IMG/VR virus record: IMGVR_UViG_3300028025_004186
Coordinates: 1-64,000 of that record
Origin: a virus
Strand: one strand, 5' to 3'
Length of the DNA stretch: 64,000 bases
The translations under genes were made by a program, and so were the position numbers. This document shows, piece after piece, positions 43,159-50,925 of the stretch. The notes under the pieces are model-generated. The model had not been told where the DNA came from, did no database searches, and saw nothing but the letters and a program-made list of their open reading frames with translations. Each line of letters opens with the position of its first letter. The first letter of the stretch is position 1.

Positions 43159-44285
43159 TGGAATGGTATTGCCCATTGCCGTTTAAACATGCTTTTGTTG
43201 ACAGCACTGGCATAAGTTCTTGTTGTCAACTCACACGACAGCCAACCAGTTTAGATCAATGGCACAGCAATGCTCGACTTATTGAGCTACAGAAGCAAAC
43301 TCTATCAGGCGTTGCGCCAGTTGAATGTAACGCCTGTGTAACTCAAGAAAAGTTGCAAGGGCATAGTTTGCGCACAGACAGCTGGAGAGACTACAACTAT
43401 GAAAAATTTCATGACACTGATATTGATTTTATAGATTATCGCAGCAGTAACATCTGCAATTTTAAATGTCGCAGTTGTGCCCCAGAATTCAGTCATGGTA
43501 TTGCACGGGAAACCCGCACTGACAGCAGATTGCAAAAATTTAATGTTGTCATTGACAATAAAACAGTTGGTGTAGATGAACACAATCGCCAGTGGATCAT
43601 TGACAATCTTTCCTCTGTCAAGAGGTTGATGTTTACTGGTGGTGAACCCACTGCGATACCCGAAGTTAGATCAATACTTGAAGAAGTCCATCGGCGTCAA
43701 CTGGATAGTTTGTCTGTGTTGATAACCACCAATGGTAGTTTTACTGATCAATTCTGGTATGACATAACTCGTGAGTTTAAAAACTTACACTGGACCGTGA
43801 GTGTTGATGCTGTGGGTCACGCTGCTGAGATAATTAGACATGGTACTGATTGGTCAACTGTTGAATACAATCTTCAGTGGCTGGCCACTAACGCTCAGAG
43901 CATGGACGTCAACACAGTAGTATCTAATTTAAATGTTTTTCAGTTGGCCCCACTGTTACAATTGATTCGCGCAACACAGTTACGGTCTATTGAATCTGCT
44001 CAAATGGGCAGCGATGGATGCAGACATCAGTTTTTTGTATGCCAGCGTCCTTATATGTTAGCTGCAGACAACTGGCCAGATCCGAACATTGCCATAGAGT
44101 ATTTGAATCATTGTTTAACATTGGATCTAGACGCAAGTCAAAGATCAATGCTGGAACTTTTGTTGGATTCAATACACAACAGTGAATTTAACAGTGAGCT
44201 GTGGGCTCGCAGTGAAGAATACAACGCAACACTAGATGATATTCGAGGCGAGGATCATAATATGCTGAGATATCCAACCTGGTAA
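43158..44285 (+). CDS. Radical SAM protein with twitch-type Cys domain
   Basis: A 375-residue protein. The cluster motif CNFKCRSC is at about 100-107, preceded by an N-terminal segment with WYCPLPFKHAFVDSTG, SSCCQL and ECNACVTQEK. The core has LMFTGGEPTAIP, SVLITTNGSF and WTVSVDAVGHA. It is a paralog of the protein at 35583. Its start shares one base with the folE stop. Substrate unknown. Confidence 0.85.
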   Translation: MEWYCPLPFKHAFVDSTGISSCCQLTRQPTSLDQWHSNARLIELQKQTLSGVAPVECNACVTQEKLQGHSLRTDSWRDYNYEKFHDTDIDFIDYRSSNICNFKCRSCAPEFSHGIARETRTDSRLQKFNVVIDNKTVGVDEHNRQWIIDNLSSVKRLMFTGGEPTAIPEVRSILEEVHRRQLDSLSVLITTNGSFTDQFWYDITREFKNLHWTVSVDAVGHAAEIIRHGTDWSTVEYNLQWLATNAQSMDVNTVVSNLNVFQLAPLLQLIRATQLRSIESAQMGSDGCRHQFFVCQRPYMLAADNWPDPNIAIEYLNHCLTLDLDASQRSMLELLLDSIHNSEFNSELWARSEEYNATLDDIRGEDHNMLRYPTW

Positions 44286-44303
44286 AATAACGTTTTTGTT
44301 ATA

Positions 44304-44329
44304 TATAAAATGGTAGTTGACATTTTATA
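44304..44329 (+). promoter_or_regulatory. Operator-like inverted repeat
   Basis: TATAAAATG (44304-44312) and CATTTTATA (44321-44329) form a 9-base perfect inverted repeat with an 8-base gap, upstream of the ATG at 44343. It could be a regulator site or an AT-rich promoter element; no regulator is known. Confidence 0.35.
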
Positions 44330-44342
44330 GGGAATAAAAACC

Positions 44343-44624
44343 ATGTCCACAGAAGACAGCCCAGAAGAGTTTAAAAAGAAGTTAAACGCATTAAAGCCCA
44401 AGAAAAAGAAGTTAGCAGTACCTGAAGGATTCTTAGATCAAGCTAAAAGTTATGAAGGTAAGGTAGAAGCTGTTAAAATAATTTCAGAGCGAGAGAAGGA
44501 TCGAGTTATTTTAATATTTAAAAAATTGCTTGAACCAGAACCACCCCGGCAGCAAATAGAACCACCAGCTGATGTAAAGCCCAAAGAACCCCCCAAGAAG
44601 AAAGGGTTGTTTGGGAAAAAATAA
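44343..44624 (+). CDS. Small charged hypothetical protein (93 aa)
   Basis: Unrecognised protein rich in Lys, Glu and Pro, with a helical centre and a disordered basic tail (PKEPPKKKGLFGKK). It follows an inverted repeat and a GGGAATAAAAACC leader. Function unknown. Confidence 0.55.
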   Translation: MSTEDSPEEFKKKLNALKPKKKKLAVPEGFLDQAKSYEGKVEAVKIISEREKDRVILIFKKLLEPEPPRQQIEPPADVKPKEPPKKKGLFGKK

Positions 44625-44639
44625 ACTCAAGGAGAAAAC

Positions 44640-44834
44640 ATGGCAACAACAATCAGTGACAAGCTAACAAAGGTAAATGAAGCATTTACTATCAACATGT
44701 ACGACAACGGATTTATGATTGAAGTTGGCGGGCGTGATGACAACGACGAATGGAAGAACACTAAAATTATAGTGCCAACCGTTGAAGAACTCGTAGCACT
44801 AGTCAAAGAAGCAGCATCAATGCCGCGGGACTGA
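44640..44834 (+). CDS. Small hypothetical protein (64 aa)
   Basis: A 64-residue protein with two strands (AFTINMYDNGFMIEVGG) and a C-terminal helix (TVEELVALVKEA). It has a clear AAGGAGAA ribosome site. No known role. Confidence 0.6.
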   Translation: MATTISDKLTKVNEAFTINMYDNGFMIEVGGRDDNDEWKNTKIIVPTVEELVALVKEAASMPRD

Positions 44835-44835
44835 T

Positions 44836-45063
44836 ATGAAAACAGCAGCCGACTACACTCAAGAAATCATAAGCCGAGCACAGCAAATGCGCAGCTACAA
44901 AGTTCGTTTGCGAGTTGACGATGGCTGGTTGCCCATGGGCCGTGTGCCGTTTGACATACACATCAAAAACGGTGTTGCTACTCTCACCGTTGTTGCAGAG
45001 AGCATAGAATCTGCTCGCGAACAAGCATCTGTTTACATGGAAAGCGATGACTGGTGTGATTGA
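44836..45063 (+). CDS. Small hypothetical protein (75 aa)
   Basis: A 75-residue protein, helical at the start (ADYTQEIISRAQQM) and then beta-rich (YKVRLRVDDG, VATLTVVAES). It starts 1 base after the upstream stop and overlaps the HIT gene by 17 bases. Unrecognised. Confidence 0.55.
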   Translation: MKTAADYTQEIISRAQQMRSYKVRLRVDDGWLPMGRVPFDIHIKNGVATLTVVAESIESAREQASVYMESDDWCD

Positions 45064-45457
45064 TCTAGAACAAGCTCAACGACACGGTGTGGCTCCTTGG
45101 GACGACATTGTATGGGAAGACTTTCATGTGGTAGTTTATCGTGATCGCTACCCAGTCACCCCAGGCCACTTGTTATTTGTGCCACGATACAATAATGTGG
45201 GCATAATCAATGAAGCAGTTTATTCGGCCATGACACATGGCAACAAAATAGTTAATCAAGGTGAGTGCGATGGATTCAATATTGGTATCAACTTTGGTGA
45301 GGCTGCTGGGCAAACTGTGATGTATCCGCATGTGCATATGATACCACGTCGCAAAGGTGATTGTGCAGATCCAGTTGGCGGAGTGCGTGGTGTAATTACC
45401 GGACAGGCCAATTACAAAAAAGATGGTTATAAAAACCCCAATGGTCACAGTATATAA
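45047..45457 (+). CDS. HIT-family nucleotide hydrolase or transferase
   Basis: A 136-residue histidine-triad protein. The family signature is YPHVHMIPRRKGD near residues 103-115 (H-x-H with the third position changed to Pro after M-I). Earlier pieces, FHVVVYRDRYPVTPGHLLFVP and FNIGINFGEAAGQTV (each read in part), also fit. These enzymes cleave phosphoramidates or dinucleoside polyphosphates. Position among base-modification genes suggests a nucleotide substrate. Confidence 0.85.
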   Translation: MTGVIDLEQAQRHGVAPWDDIVWEDFHVVVYRDRYPVTPGHLLFVPRYNNVGIINEAVYSAMTHGNKIVNQGECDGFNIGINFGEAAGQTVMYPHVHMIPRRKGDCADPVGGVRGVITGQANYKKDGYKNPNGHSI

Positions 45458-46130
45458 AAACCTATTGACGTCTGAATCAGTTCTGGAGTTAATTGATTAC
45501 CTTACCCTTGAAGATTCACGCAGCGATATTAGACCGGGAATATCAAGCAAACATCCGCGATGGGATATTGATGACTGGCCACAAAATATTGTGAGCGATT
45601 GTCTCAACGAATTAATAGACTATCAGTGGGCGGTTGATGAGCTTGTGATGTTTTCTACTTACAATCATACCCAGAGCCCGCATGTTGACTCACACCGTGA
45701 GTGGCCAATATCAATGCTGGGTCCTGCATTTTTATTCCCGTTAGAATTTAGCCCACGTGCATCAACAGTGTTCTTTGATAACTATTGGACTGGAGATACT
45801 GGAAAATTTTCAAGGCAAGCTGCCAAAAAGCCAATTAATTCAACCCCAGCGGCATTGGGGCAAGGGCAAAATCTAATATCTGACTATACAGGTATTGTCA
45901 ACATCAACGATCAACCGTTTGATGAAAACATGTATTACCAATATCTAGACTATTTGCCCATTGAAGATCTACATGGGCTAACTGTTGATACTGTGGTAGA
46001 TTGGCATGTTGGTGATGTGATTTCTTGGGATCGGACTCAAATACATTGCAGTAGTAATCAGCACCACTACAAAAAATATCTAACTGTGTTTACCTATAAA
46101 CTAGACCAAGTTGCAGCAAATCATATATAA
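45423..46130 (+). CDS. 2-oxoglutarate/Fe(II) oxygenase-like protein
   Basis: A 235-residue protein with the layout of prolyl-4-hydroxylase-type oxygenases. The N-terminal helix (SESVLELIDYLT) is followed by a possible H-x-D in SPHVDSHREWP and a distal His in TQIHCSSNQHHYKKYLTVFTYKL (read in part), where a basic residue before the last strand would hold 2-oxoglutarate. The ATG at 45423 is used; one at 45441 is equally possible. Substrate unknown. Confidence 0.6.
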   Translation: MVIKTPMVTVYKNLLTSESVLELIDYLTLEDSRSDIRPGISSKHPRWDIDDWPQNIVSDCLNELIDYQWAVDELVMFSTYNHTQSPHVDSHREWPISMLGPAFLFPLEFSPRASTVFFDNYWTGDTGKFSRQAAKKPINSTPAALGQGQNLISDYTGIVNINDQPFDENMYYQYLDYLPIEDLHGLTVDTVVDWHVGDVISWDRTQIHCSSNQHHYKKYLTVFTYKLDQVAANHI

Positions 46131-46131
46131 T

Positions 46132-46212
46132 AGTTCTTCAACAGCGGTCTTTAGAGCATTCATCCCGCTATACAAATTCTGCAAGCCTATATTAACTTAT
46201 AGGAGAATCATT
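46132..46212 (+). promoter_or_regulatory. queD leader with hairpin
   Basis: An 80-base leader lies between TATAAT (46126-46131, weak -35 TAGACC) and the queD ATG. AGCGG near 46143 can pair with CCGCT near 46166, and a TAGGAGAA ribosome site follows. A regulatory element is possible, but it does not match the preQ1-I core well. Confidence 0.3.
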
Positions 46213-46743
46213 ATGACAATCGTTAGCAAAGACAATGTTTGGGGCAGGCCGCCTAAACAATACAAATATACCAGTACCAAAGAGTACCACGATGCATTTC
46301 CTTGTGCATACAGACAATGGCGTGCTGATAGTCACTGTAATCTAATTCATGGTTATAGTTTCAGCATGAAGTTTTACTTTGGTACAGATAACTTAGATGT
46401 ACGCAATTGGGCCGCTGACTACGGTGGTCTCAAAGAACTTAAAAAGACTCTAGAAGATCAATTTGATCATACTTTACTTGTGGCCGAAGATGATCCAGAA
46501 TTGGCGACATTCAAACTGCTACAAGAACGTAATATGGCTAAACTAACCATCTTGCCTAGATTGGGCTGTGAAGGACTAGCCGATATGCTGTACAAATATG
46601 TCAATGGAGTGTATATTCCAGACATGTGGGGGCCTGGTGAAGCAGAACGTTTGTGGTGTTATCGAGTAGAAGTACGTGAAACACAAAGTAACATGGCGTA
46701 TCGTGAAGGACATCGCGAATGGCACGAAGATTTATTTGCATGA
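46213..46743 (+). CDS. queD: QueD-like 6-carboxytetrahydropterin synthase
   Basis: A 176-residue member of the 6-pyruvoyl-tetrahydropterin synthase family, acting after FolE on the way to 7-deazaguanines. It has the DSHCNLIHGYSF segment (about 39-50), where the usual C-x3-H-G-H has become C-N-L-I-H-G-Y, and FPCAY (29-33) where F-x-A-A-H is expected; so at least two canonical zinc His positions look replaced by Tyr. Further on, DYGGLKELKKTLEDQFDHTLL fits the family's acidic motif and DHT. The start is set by TAGGAGAA. The reaction may be altered or the zinc held differently. Confidence 0.8.
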   Translation: MTIVSKDNVWGRPPKQYKYTSTKEYHDAFPCAYRQWRADSHCNLIHGYSFSMKFYFGTDNLDVRNWAADYGGLKELKKTLEDQFDHTLLVAEDDPELATFKLLQERNMAKLTILPRLGCEGLADMLYKYVNGVYIPDMWGPGEAERLWCYRVEVRETQSNMAYREGHREWHEDLFA

Positions 46744-46758
46744 AATTTTGAGGAACAA

Positions 46759-47592
46759 ATGGAAAAACAACATTCATATGAATATGACATAGCAGTTTTG
46801 TTGCCCACACGTGGACGCACGGTGGCATTGACACGCAGTGTAATGAGCCTGGTTAATCGTGTACGCGATATATCAAAAATACAATTTTTGCTGGGGTTTG
46901 ACGACGACGATGAAGTTGGAATCAAACACTGGGAAGAAAATCTACAACCGTTGTTAGACGATCGTGGTGTACACTACACTATTTTAAGTTTTGAGCCCTT
47001 GGGGTATATTCGTCTCAATGAATATGTAAGTGAACTGGCAAGAAACACCGATGCGTCTTGGTTTATGTTCTGGAATGATGATGCTGTGATGCAAAGTCAG
47101 AACTGGGACGAAGAAATTATGAAGCATCAAGGACAATTTAAGTGTCTGGCTGTTCATACACATCGCGAACATCCTTATTCAATCTTCCCTATTATTCCTA
47201 GAGAGTGGCTTGATGTATTTGGCTATCTCAGTCCACATCAGATCAACGATGCTTGGATCTCACAAGTTAGTTACATGCTTGATATTTTAGAACGTATCCC
47301 TGTGTGGGTCGAGCATGATCGATTTGATCTCACTGGCAACAACCATGACGAAACATTCCTTAATCGTCCCATGTTGGAAAATCAACCCGACAATCCTGAA
47401 GATTTTCACAGTGATAAATGGCACGCCAAGCGATTGCAAGACACTGAAAAACTTGCACAGTATCTAAGAGAAAAAGGTGCTGACATGACTTTTTGGGAAA
47501 ATGTCAAAGCACAAAAGCAAGATCCCTGGGTCAAACTTGAAGCCAATGACATCAACCGACAGATGACCACCACTAGGAAAAAGTATGGATAA
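46759..47592 (+). CDS. GT-A fold glycosyltransferase-like protein
   Basis: A 277-residue protein with a GT-A start (DIAVLLPTRGRTVALTRSV), a strand FLLGFDDDDEVG, and an FMFWNDDAVM motif near residues 110-118 in the place of DxD. The C-terminal third is charged and helical. It overlaps the next gene by 8 bases. The acceptor is unknown. Confidence 0.72.
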   Translation: MEKQHSYEYDIAVLLPTRGRTVALTRSVMSLVNRVRDISKIQFLLGFDDDDEVGIKHWEENLQPLLDDRGVHYTILSFEPLGYIRLNEYVSELARNTDASWFMFWNDDAVMQSQNWDEEIMKHQGQFKCLAVHTHREHPYSIFPIIPREWLDVFGYLSPHQINDAWISQVSYMLDILERIPVWVEHDRFDLTGNNHDETFLNRPMLENQPDNPEDFHSDKWHAKRLQDTEKLAQYLREKGADMTFWENVKAQKQDPWVKLEANDINRQMTTTRKKYG

Positions 47593-48370
47593 GTTAGAAT
47601 GGAAAATACAAGACTACTGGAATCGGCAGCCTTGTAACATTCGCCACAGTCAGAAACCCGTTGGATCTGTTGAATACTTTGAAGAAGTCACTGCACGCCG
47701 ATATCGTGTGGAGCCACACATACTTGATTTTGCACAGTTTCATCGTTGGCAAGGTAAGAAGGTGCTGGAAATTGGCTGCGGTATTGGCACTGATGCTGAA
47801 CAATTTGTACGCCACGGTGCTGACTATACAGGCATTGATATCAGTGATGCTAGTTTAAACATCTGTCGTGACCGATTCCAAACTCTAGATTTACATGGCG
47901 ATTTCCGCAACATCAATTTACTTGATCCAGATGATACAACAGCAATAGAAAATCTTGGCAAGTTTGATCTTGTGTACAGTTATGGTGTAATACATCATTC
48001 ACCCAATATTGCACAACACATTCAAGAGATTCACAGTTTAGTGGCGCCGGGAGGCGAGTTTCGTTTTATGGTGTATGCTAAAAACTCCTGGAAGTATGCA
48101 ATGATTCAAAAGGGGCTGGATCAGTTTGAAGCACAGGCTGAATGTCCATACGCCGAAGCATTCTCTAGAGGTGAAATTTATCAGATGCTTAATGGTCAGT
48201 TTGAAATAGAACGTATTAGGCAGGATCACTGTTTTATGTATAACATACCAGCATATCGCGAAGGTCGCTATGAATTGGAACCTTGGTTTGCTGCCATGGA
48301 TGATACCATGCGTGATGCAGTGAAAGAATACCTGGGTTGGCATTTACTAGTCAAAGCAAGGAAACTATGA
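47585..48370 (+). CDS. Class I SAM-dependent methyltransferase
   Basis: A 261-residue protein with a full methyltransferase pattern: motif I VLEIGCGIGTDAEQF near 58-72, motif II YTGIDISDASL, LVYSYGVIHH as motif IV, and VAPGGEFRFMVY. It resembles small-molecule methyltransferases of the UbiE type. It sits between a glycosyltransferase and a phosphoribosyltransferase. Target unknown. Confidence 0.88.
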   Translation: MDKLEWKIQDYWNRQPCNIRHSQKPVGSVEYFEEVTARRYRVEPHILDFAQFHRWQGKKVLEIGCGIGTDAEQFVRHGADYTGIDISDASLNICRDRFQTLDLHGDFRNINLLDPDDTTAIENLGKFDLVYSYGVIHHSPNIAQHIQEIHSLVAPGGEFRFMVYAKNSWKYAMIQKGLDQFEAQAECPYAEAFSRGEIYQMLNGQFEIERIRQDHCFMYNIPAYREGRYELEPWFAAMDDTMRDAVKEYLGWHLLVKARKL

Positions 48371-48918
48371 AACGTGTATACTACACCTGGCGTGATGTAG
48401 AAAACTTCACGCAAGAAATTATCAGACAGATTCATCATGATGGCTGGCGACCGGACTATGTTGTGGGTATCACTCGTGGAGGACTTGTTCCGGCCAATCT
48501 CATCAGTCAATACTTGGGTGTGCGTATGGAAACACTCAAAGTGAGTCTAAGAGATGGTGGAGACTGTGAAAGCAATTTATGGATGGCCGAAGATGCATTT
48601 GGGTATGTGCCCGAAGATAGTCGTGGGGAGTCAGGCACACAGACTGATCCGGCATATCGTAAAAACATTTTGATCGTTGATGACATCAATGACTCGGGTG
48701 CTACATTAAATTGGATCCAACAAGATTGGCCCAGTAGTTGCTTGCCTACTCATACTGCATGGGATGCAGTATGGAATAAAAATGTGCGTGTGGCCACTCT
48801 CGTTGACAACGAATCCAGTGAAGCTAAACTTGATGTCAACTACACTGGTTGTGCTATTAACAAAGCAGCCGATCCGCAATGGATTGTATTTCCCTGGGAA
48901 CAATGGTGGACCAAATGA
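48367..48918 (+). CDS. Phosphoribosyltransferase
   Basis: A 183-residue type I phosphoribosyltransferase with the PRPP signature ILIVDDINDSGATL near residues 98-111 and an N-terminal DYVVGITRGGLVPA loop. It is similar to xanthine/guanine-type enzymes, so it could attach a purine or deazapurine base to ribose-5-phosphate. The ATG overlaps the upstream stop (ATGA) and its own stop overlaps the MazG-like start. Confidence 0.88.
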   Translation: MKRVYYTWRDVENFTQEIIRQIHHDGWRPDYVVGITRGGLVPANLISQYLGVRMETLKVSLRDGGDCESNLWMAEDAFGYVPEDSRGESGTQTDPAYRKNILIVDDINDSGATLNWIQQDWPSSCLPTHTAWDAVWNKNVRVATLVDNESSEAKLDVNYTGCAINKAADPQWIVFPWEQWWTK

Positions 48919-49289
48919 CAAATATTTTTGAAGATCAAAAACGATTCATGCTGGCATGTGATCAAACAGTGGGTGAATTCAAACCCAAGCAGTATCGCAT
49001 GTATGTGAATCTCATCAAAGAAGAATGGCATGAACTCAAAGAAGCTGTTCAGGCAGCGGACCGAGTGGAACAATTGGATGCATTGATTGACTTGTTGGTT
49101 GTGACCACTGGGGCATTGCACAGCATGGGAATAGATGCCGAAGCGGCTTGGAATGAGGTTATGCGTACCAACTTTGCCAAAATTGATCCTGAAACTGGCA
49201 AAGTCAACAAGCGCAAAGATGGCAAAGTTCTCAAACCCGAAGGTTGGAAACCTCCCAAATTAAAACCTTTCTTAAAAGACATTGACTAA
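48915..49289 (+). CDS. MazG-like nucleotide pyrophosphohydrolase
   Basis: A 124-residue helical protein of the MazG/PRA-PH type. The motif IKEEWHELKEAVQAAD with the ExxE of helix 2, followed by EQLDALIDLLVVTTGAL, where E and D bind magnesium, is present. A Lys/Pro-rich tail follows. Such enzymes hydrolyse NTPs to NMPs and could clean or shape the nucleotide pool. It starts in the stop of the phosphoribosyltransferase gene. Confidence 0.8.
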   Translation: MTNIFEDQKRFMLACDQTVGEFKPKQYRMYVNLIKEEWHELKEAVQAADRVEQLDALIDLLVVTTGALHSMGIDAEAAWNEVMRTNFAKIDPETGKVNKRKDGKVLKPEGWKPPKLKPFLKDID

Positions 49290-49310
49290 TTTTATTTCTT
49301 GTGCTATACT
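49282..49310 (+). promoter_or_regulatory. Sigma70-type promoter before queE
   Basis: TTGACT (49282-49287), a 17-base spacer and TATACT (49305-49310). The -35 overlaps the upstream stop codon. queE starts 25 bases downstream with a CAAGGAA ribosome site. Confidence 0.65.
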
Positions 49311-49334
49311 CGCACAAAACTCTCAAGGAATATC

Positions 49335-50204
49335 ATGCAACTTAAAATAGCTGAAATATTTTATAGTCTACAAGGTGAAGGACGTTGGGCCGGTGTGCCC
49401 AGTGTTTTCATGCGTACATTTGGTTGTAATTTTCAATGTCGTGGATTTGGATTGCCGCGTGGTGAGAAGACCACTGAACCCGACGAAATCGCAGCCAACG
49501 TACACCTTTACAAAACCTACAACGACTTGCCGTTGGCTCGAACTGGCTGTGACAGTTATGCATCATGGCATCCGGCGTTCAAACATCTGTCACCATTTAT
49601 GACCTTAGATGAAATTGCTGATCGTATGCATGGCATGATTCCCAAAAACAAGTGGAGTCCAGACACCATCAGTGATGATGTACATTTGGTTATCACTGGT
49701 GGCGAACCATTGCTGGGCTATCAGGTTGAATATCCTGAACTTATTGAAAAATGTCGCCAGCAAGGCCTGCGCAACATTACATTTGAAACCAATGGCACTC
49801 AGTTTTTACATGAAGACGTTAGAGAATATTTGTTTGAAGAATTCACCAGACATGGTAGAGATTATGATCGCCTGACTTTCAGTGTCAGTGCCAAACTGCC
49901 ATGCTCGGGTGAGCGGTGGGAAGATGCTATACGTCCCGAAGTTGTAAAAAGTTATGAGATGGTGGGCATGACCTATCTCAAGTTTGTTGTATCCAATGAT
50001 GATGATTTGAAAGATGTCAACGAAGCAGTGTATCAATTCCGCAGAGCTGGATTTGGCGGGCCTGTTTACTTGATGCCAACAGGTGGTGTCGCTGACTTAT
50101 ACAACTTCAATGTACCACAAGTGGCCGAACTGGCTATGAAACATGGATACAGATACAGTCCTAGATTGCAGGTAGATATCTGGCGCAATGCCTGGGGAAC
50201 CTAA
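49335..50204 (+). CDS. queE: QueE-like 7-carboxy-7-deazaguanine synthase
   Basis: A 289-residue radical SAM protein of the QueE type, expected to make the 7-deazaguanine ring. It starts KIAEIFYSLQGEGRWAGVP, the QueE signature, and has HLVITGGEPLLGYQ and TFETNGTQ. The cluster region is unusual: C31 and C35 are in FGCNFQCRGFG, but the third Cys expected at 38 is Phe, and the next Cys is C72 in TGCDSYASW. C72 may supply the third ligand through the intervening insertion. The start is chosen after CAAGGAA. Substrate CPH4 would come from the QueD-like enzyme. Confidence 0.87.
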   Translation: MQLKIAEIFYSLQGEGRWAGVPSVFMRTFGCNFQCRGFGLPRGEKTTEPDEIAANVHLYKTYNDLPLARTGCDSYASWHPAFKHLSPFMTLDEIADRMHGMIPKNKWSPDTISDDVHLVITGGEPLLGYQVEYPELIEKCRQQGLRNITFETNGTQFLHEDVREYLFEEFTRHGRDYDRLTFSVSAKLPCSGERWEDAIRPEVVKSYEMVGMTYLKFVVSNDDDLKDVNEAVYQFRRAGFGGPVYLMPTGGVADLYNFNVPQVAELAMKHGYRYSPRLQVDIWRNAWGT

Positions 50205-50398
50205 TGGAATTACATAAACGAACCATAGTAAGAGCAATTACCTGGCGTGTGGTGGCAACATTGATTACTGCAGTATGGACTGGATTAAGTGGTGCAATTA
50301 TAATCAATATTTTTATGACACTGGCACATTACATACACGAGCGTGTATGGTTGAAAATCAATTGGGGTAAAGAATGGAAACAAAACAACGAACAATAG
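50204..50398 (+). CDS. DUF2061 small membrane protein, copy 1
   Basis: A 64-residue protein starting MELHKRTIVRAITWRVVATL, then a hydrophobic segment and HYIHERVWLKINWG, which fit the DUF2061 family. One or two membrane helices are predicted. It overlaps queE by one base and the second copy by 25 bases. Function unknown. Confidence 0.75.
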   Translation: MELHKRTIVRAITWRVVATLITAVWTGLSGAIIINIFMTLAHYIHERVWLKINWGKEWKQNNEQ

Positions 50399-50580
50399 CA
50401 CGTATGGTATCATATAGAATCACAGCATGGTTGTTCACAATTTTTTGGACATACATGTTTACTGGTGATGTTGCATCGGCCACTGGATTTGCAACAACGT
50501 TGCATATTTTATTGAGCATTGACTATTATATACACGAACGTATATGGTTAAAAATTAAATGGGGACGAAATGACTATTAA
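50374..50580 (+). CDS. DUF2061 small membrane protein, copy 2
   Basis: A 68-residue paralog of the preceding gene (KQRTIARMVSYRITAWLFT, then YYIHERIWLKIKWG), with a stronger membrane helix pattern. The tandem arrangement shows a local duplication. It overlaps the next membrane protein by 11 bases. Confidence 0.75.
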   Translation: METKQRTIARMVSYRITAWLFTIFWTYMFTGDVASATGFATTLHILLSIDYYIHERIWLKIKWGRNDY

Positions 50581-50923
50581 TCAAATTCTATTTGCTGTTG
50601 GGGTTTGGGCTGTGTTAATCGGCGTAATTTATACATTCACTGGTTGGGGTAAAATCAGAGAGTGTTATACAATGTGGTTTACTCGGGAATATTGGACTAA
50701 TTACAATATCGTTGAAGCTGCCAGTTGGCTGGCCAAAGCAGTGATTATTATTCCAGGATTGATTTTTGGTATTCAGCTTTGGTGGCTATACTTTTTCACA
50801 TTAATAACCAGTCTTACCTTAATCTGGGCATCAAACAAAAAACTGTTACCAACACTGGTAGGATTTAACACCATGTGGGTATGGTTGAGTATGATGGTAA
50901 TTGCACAACATGTAATCAACTAA
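50570..50923 (+). CDS. Small multi-pass membrane protein
   Basis: A 117-residue protein with three to four hydrophobic segments (about 5-22, 58-78, 82-96 and 98-115). No family recognised. It continues the run of overlapping membrane genes after queE and may act at the cell membrane. Confidence 0.65.
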   Translation: MTINQILFAVGVWAVLIGVIYTFTGWGKIRECYTMWFTREYWTNYNIVEAASWLAKAVIIIPGLIFGIQLWWLYFFTLITSLTLIWASNKKLLPTLVGFNTMWVWLSMMVIAQHVIN

Positions 50924-50925
50924 CT

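Noticed and set aside
44315-44320. TTGACA as a -35 box before the gene at 44343
   Set aside because: A -10 box 17 bases on would fall on the start codon; the inverted repeat around it is the better reading.
46132-46212. PreQ1 riboswitch in the queD leader
   Set aside because: There is a hairpin and the context is tempting, but the A-rich tail and the pseudoknot complement of preQ1-I are missing; kept only as a leader with a hairpin.
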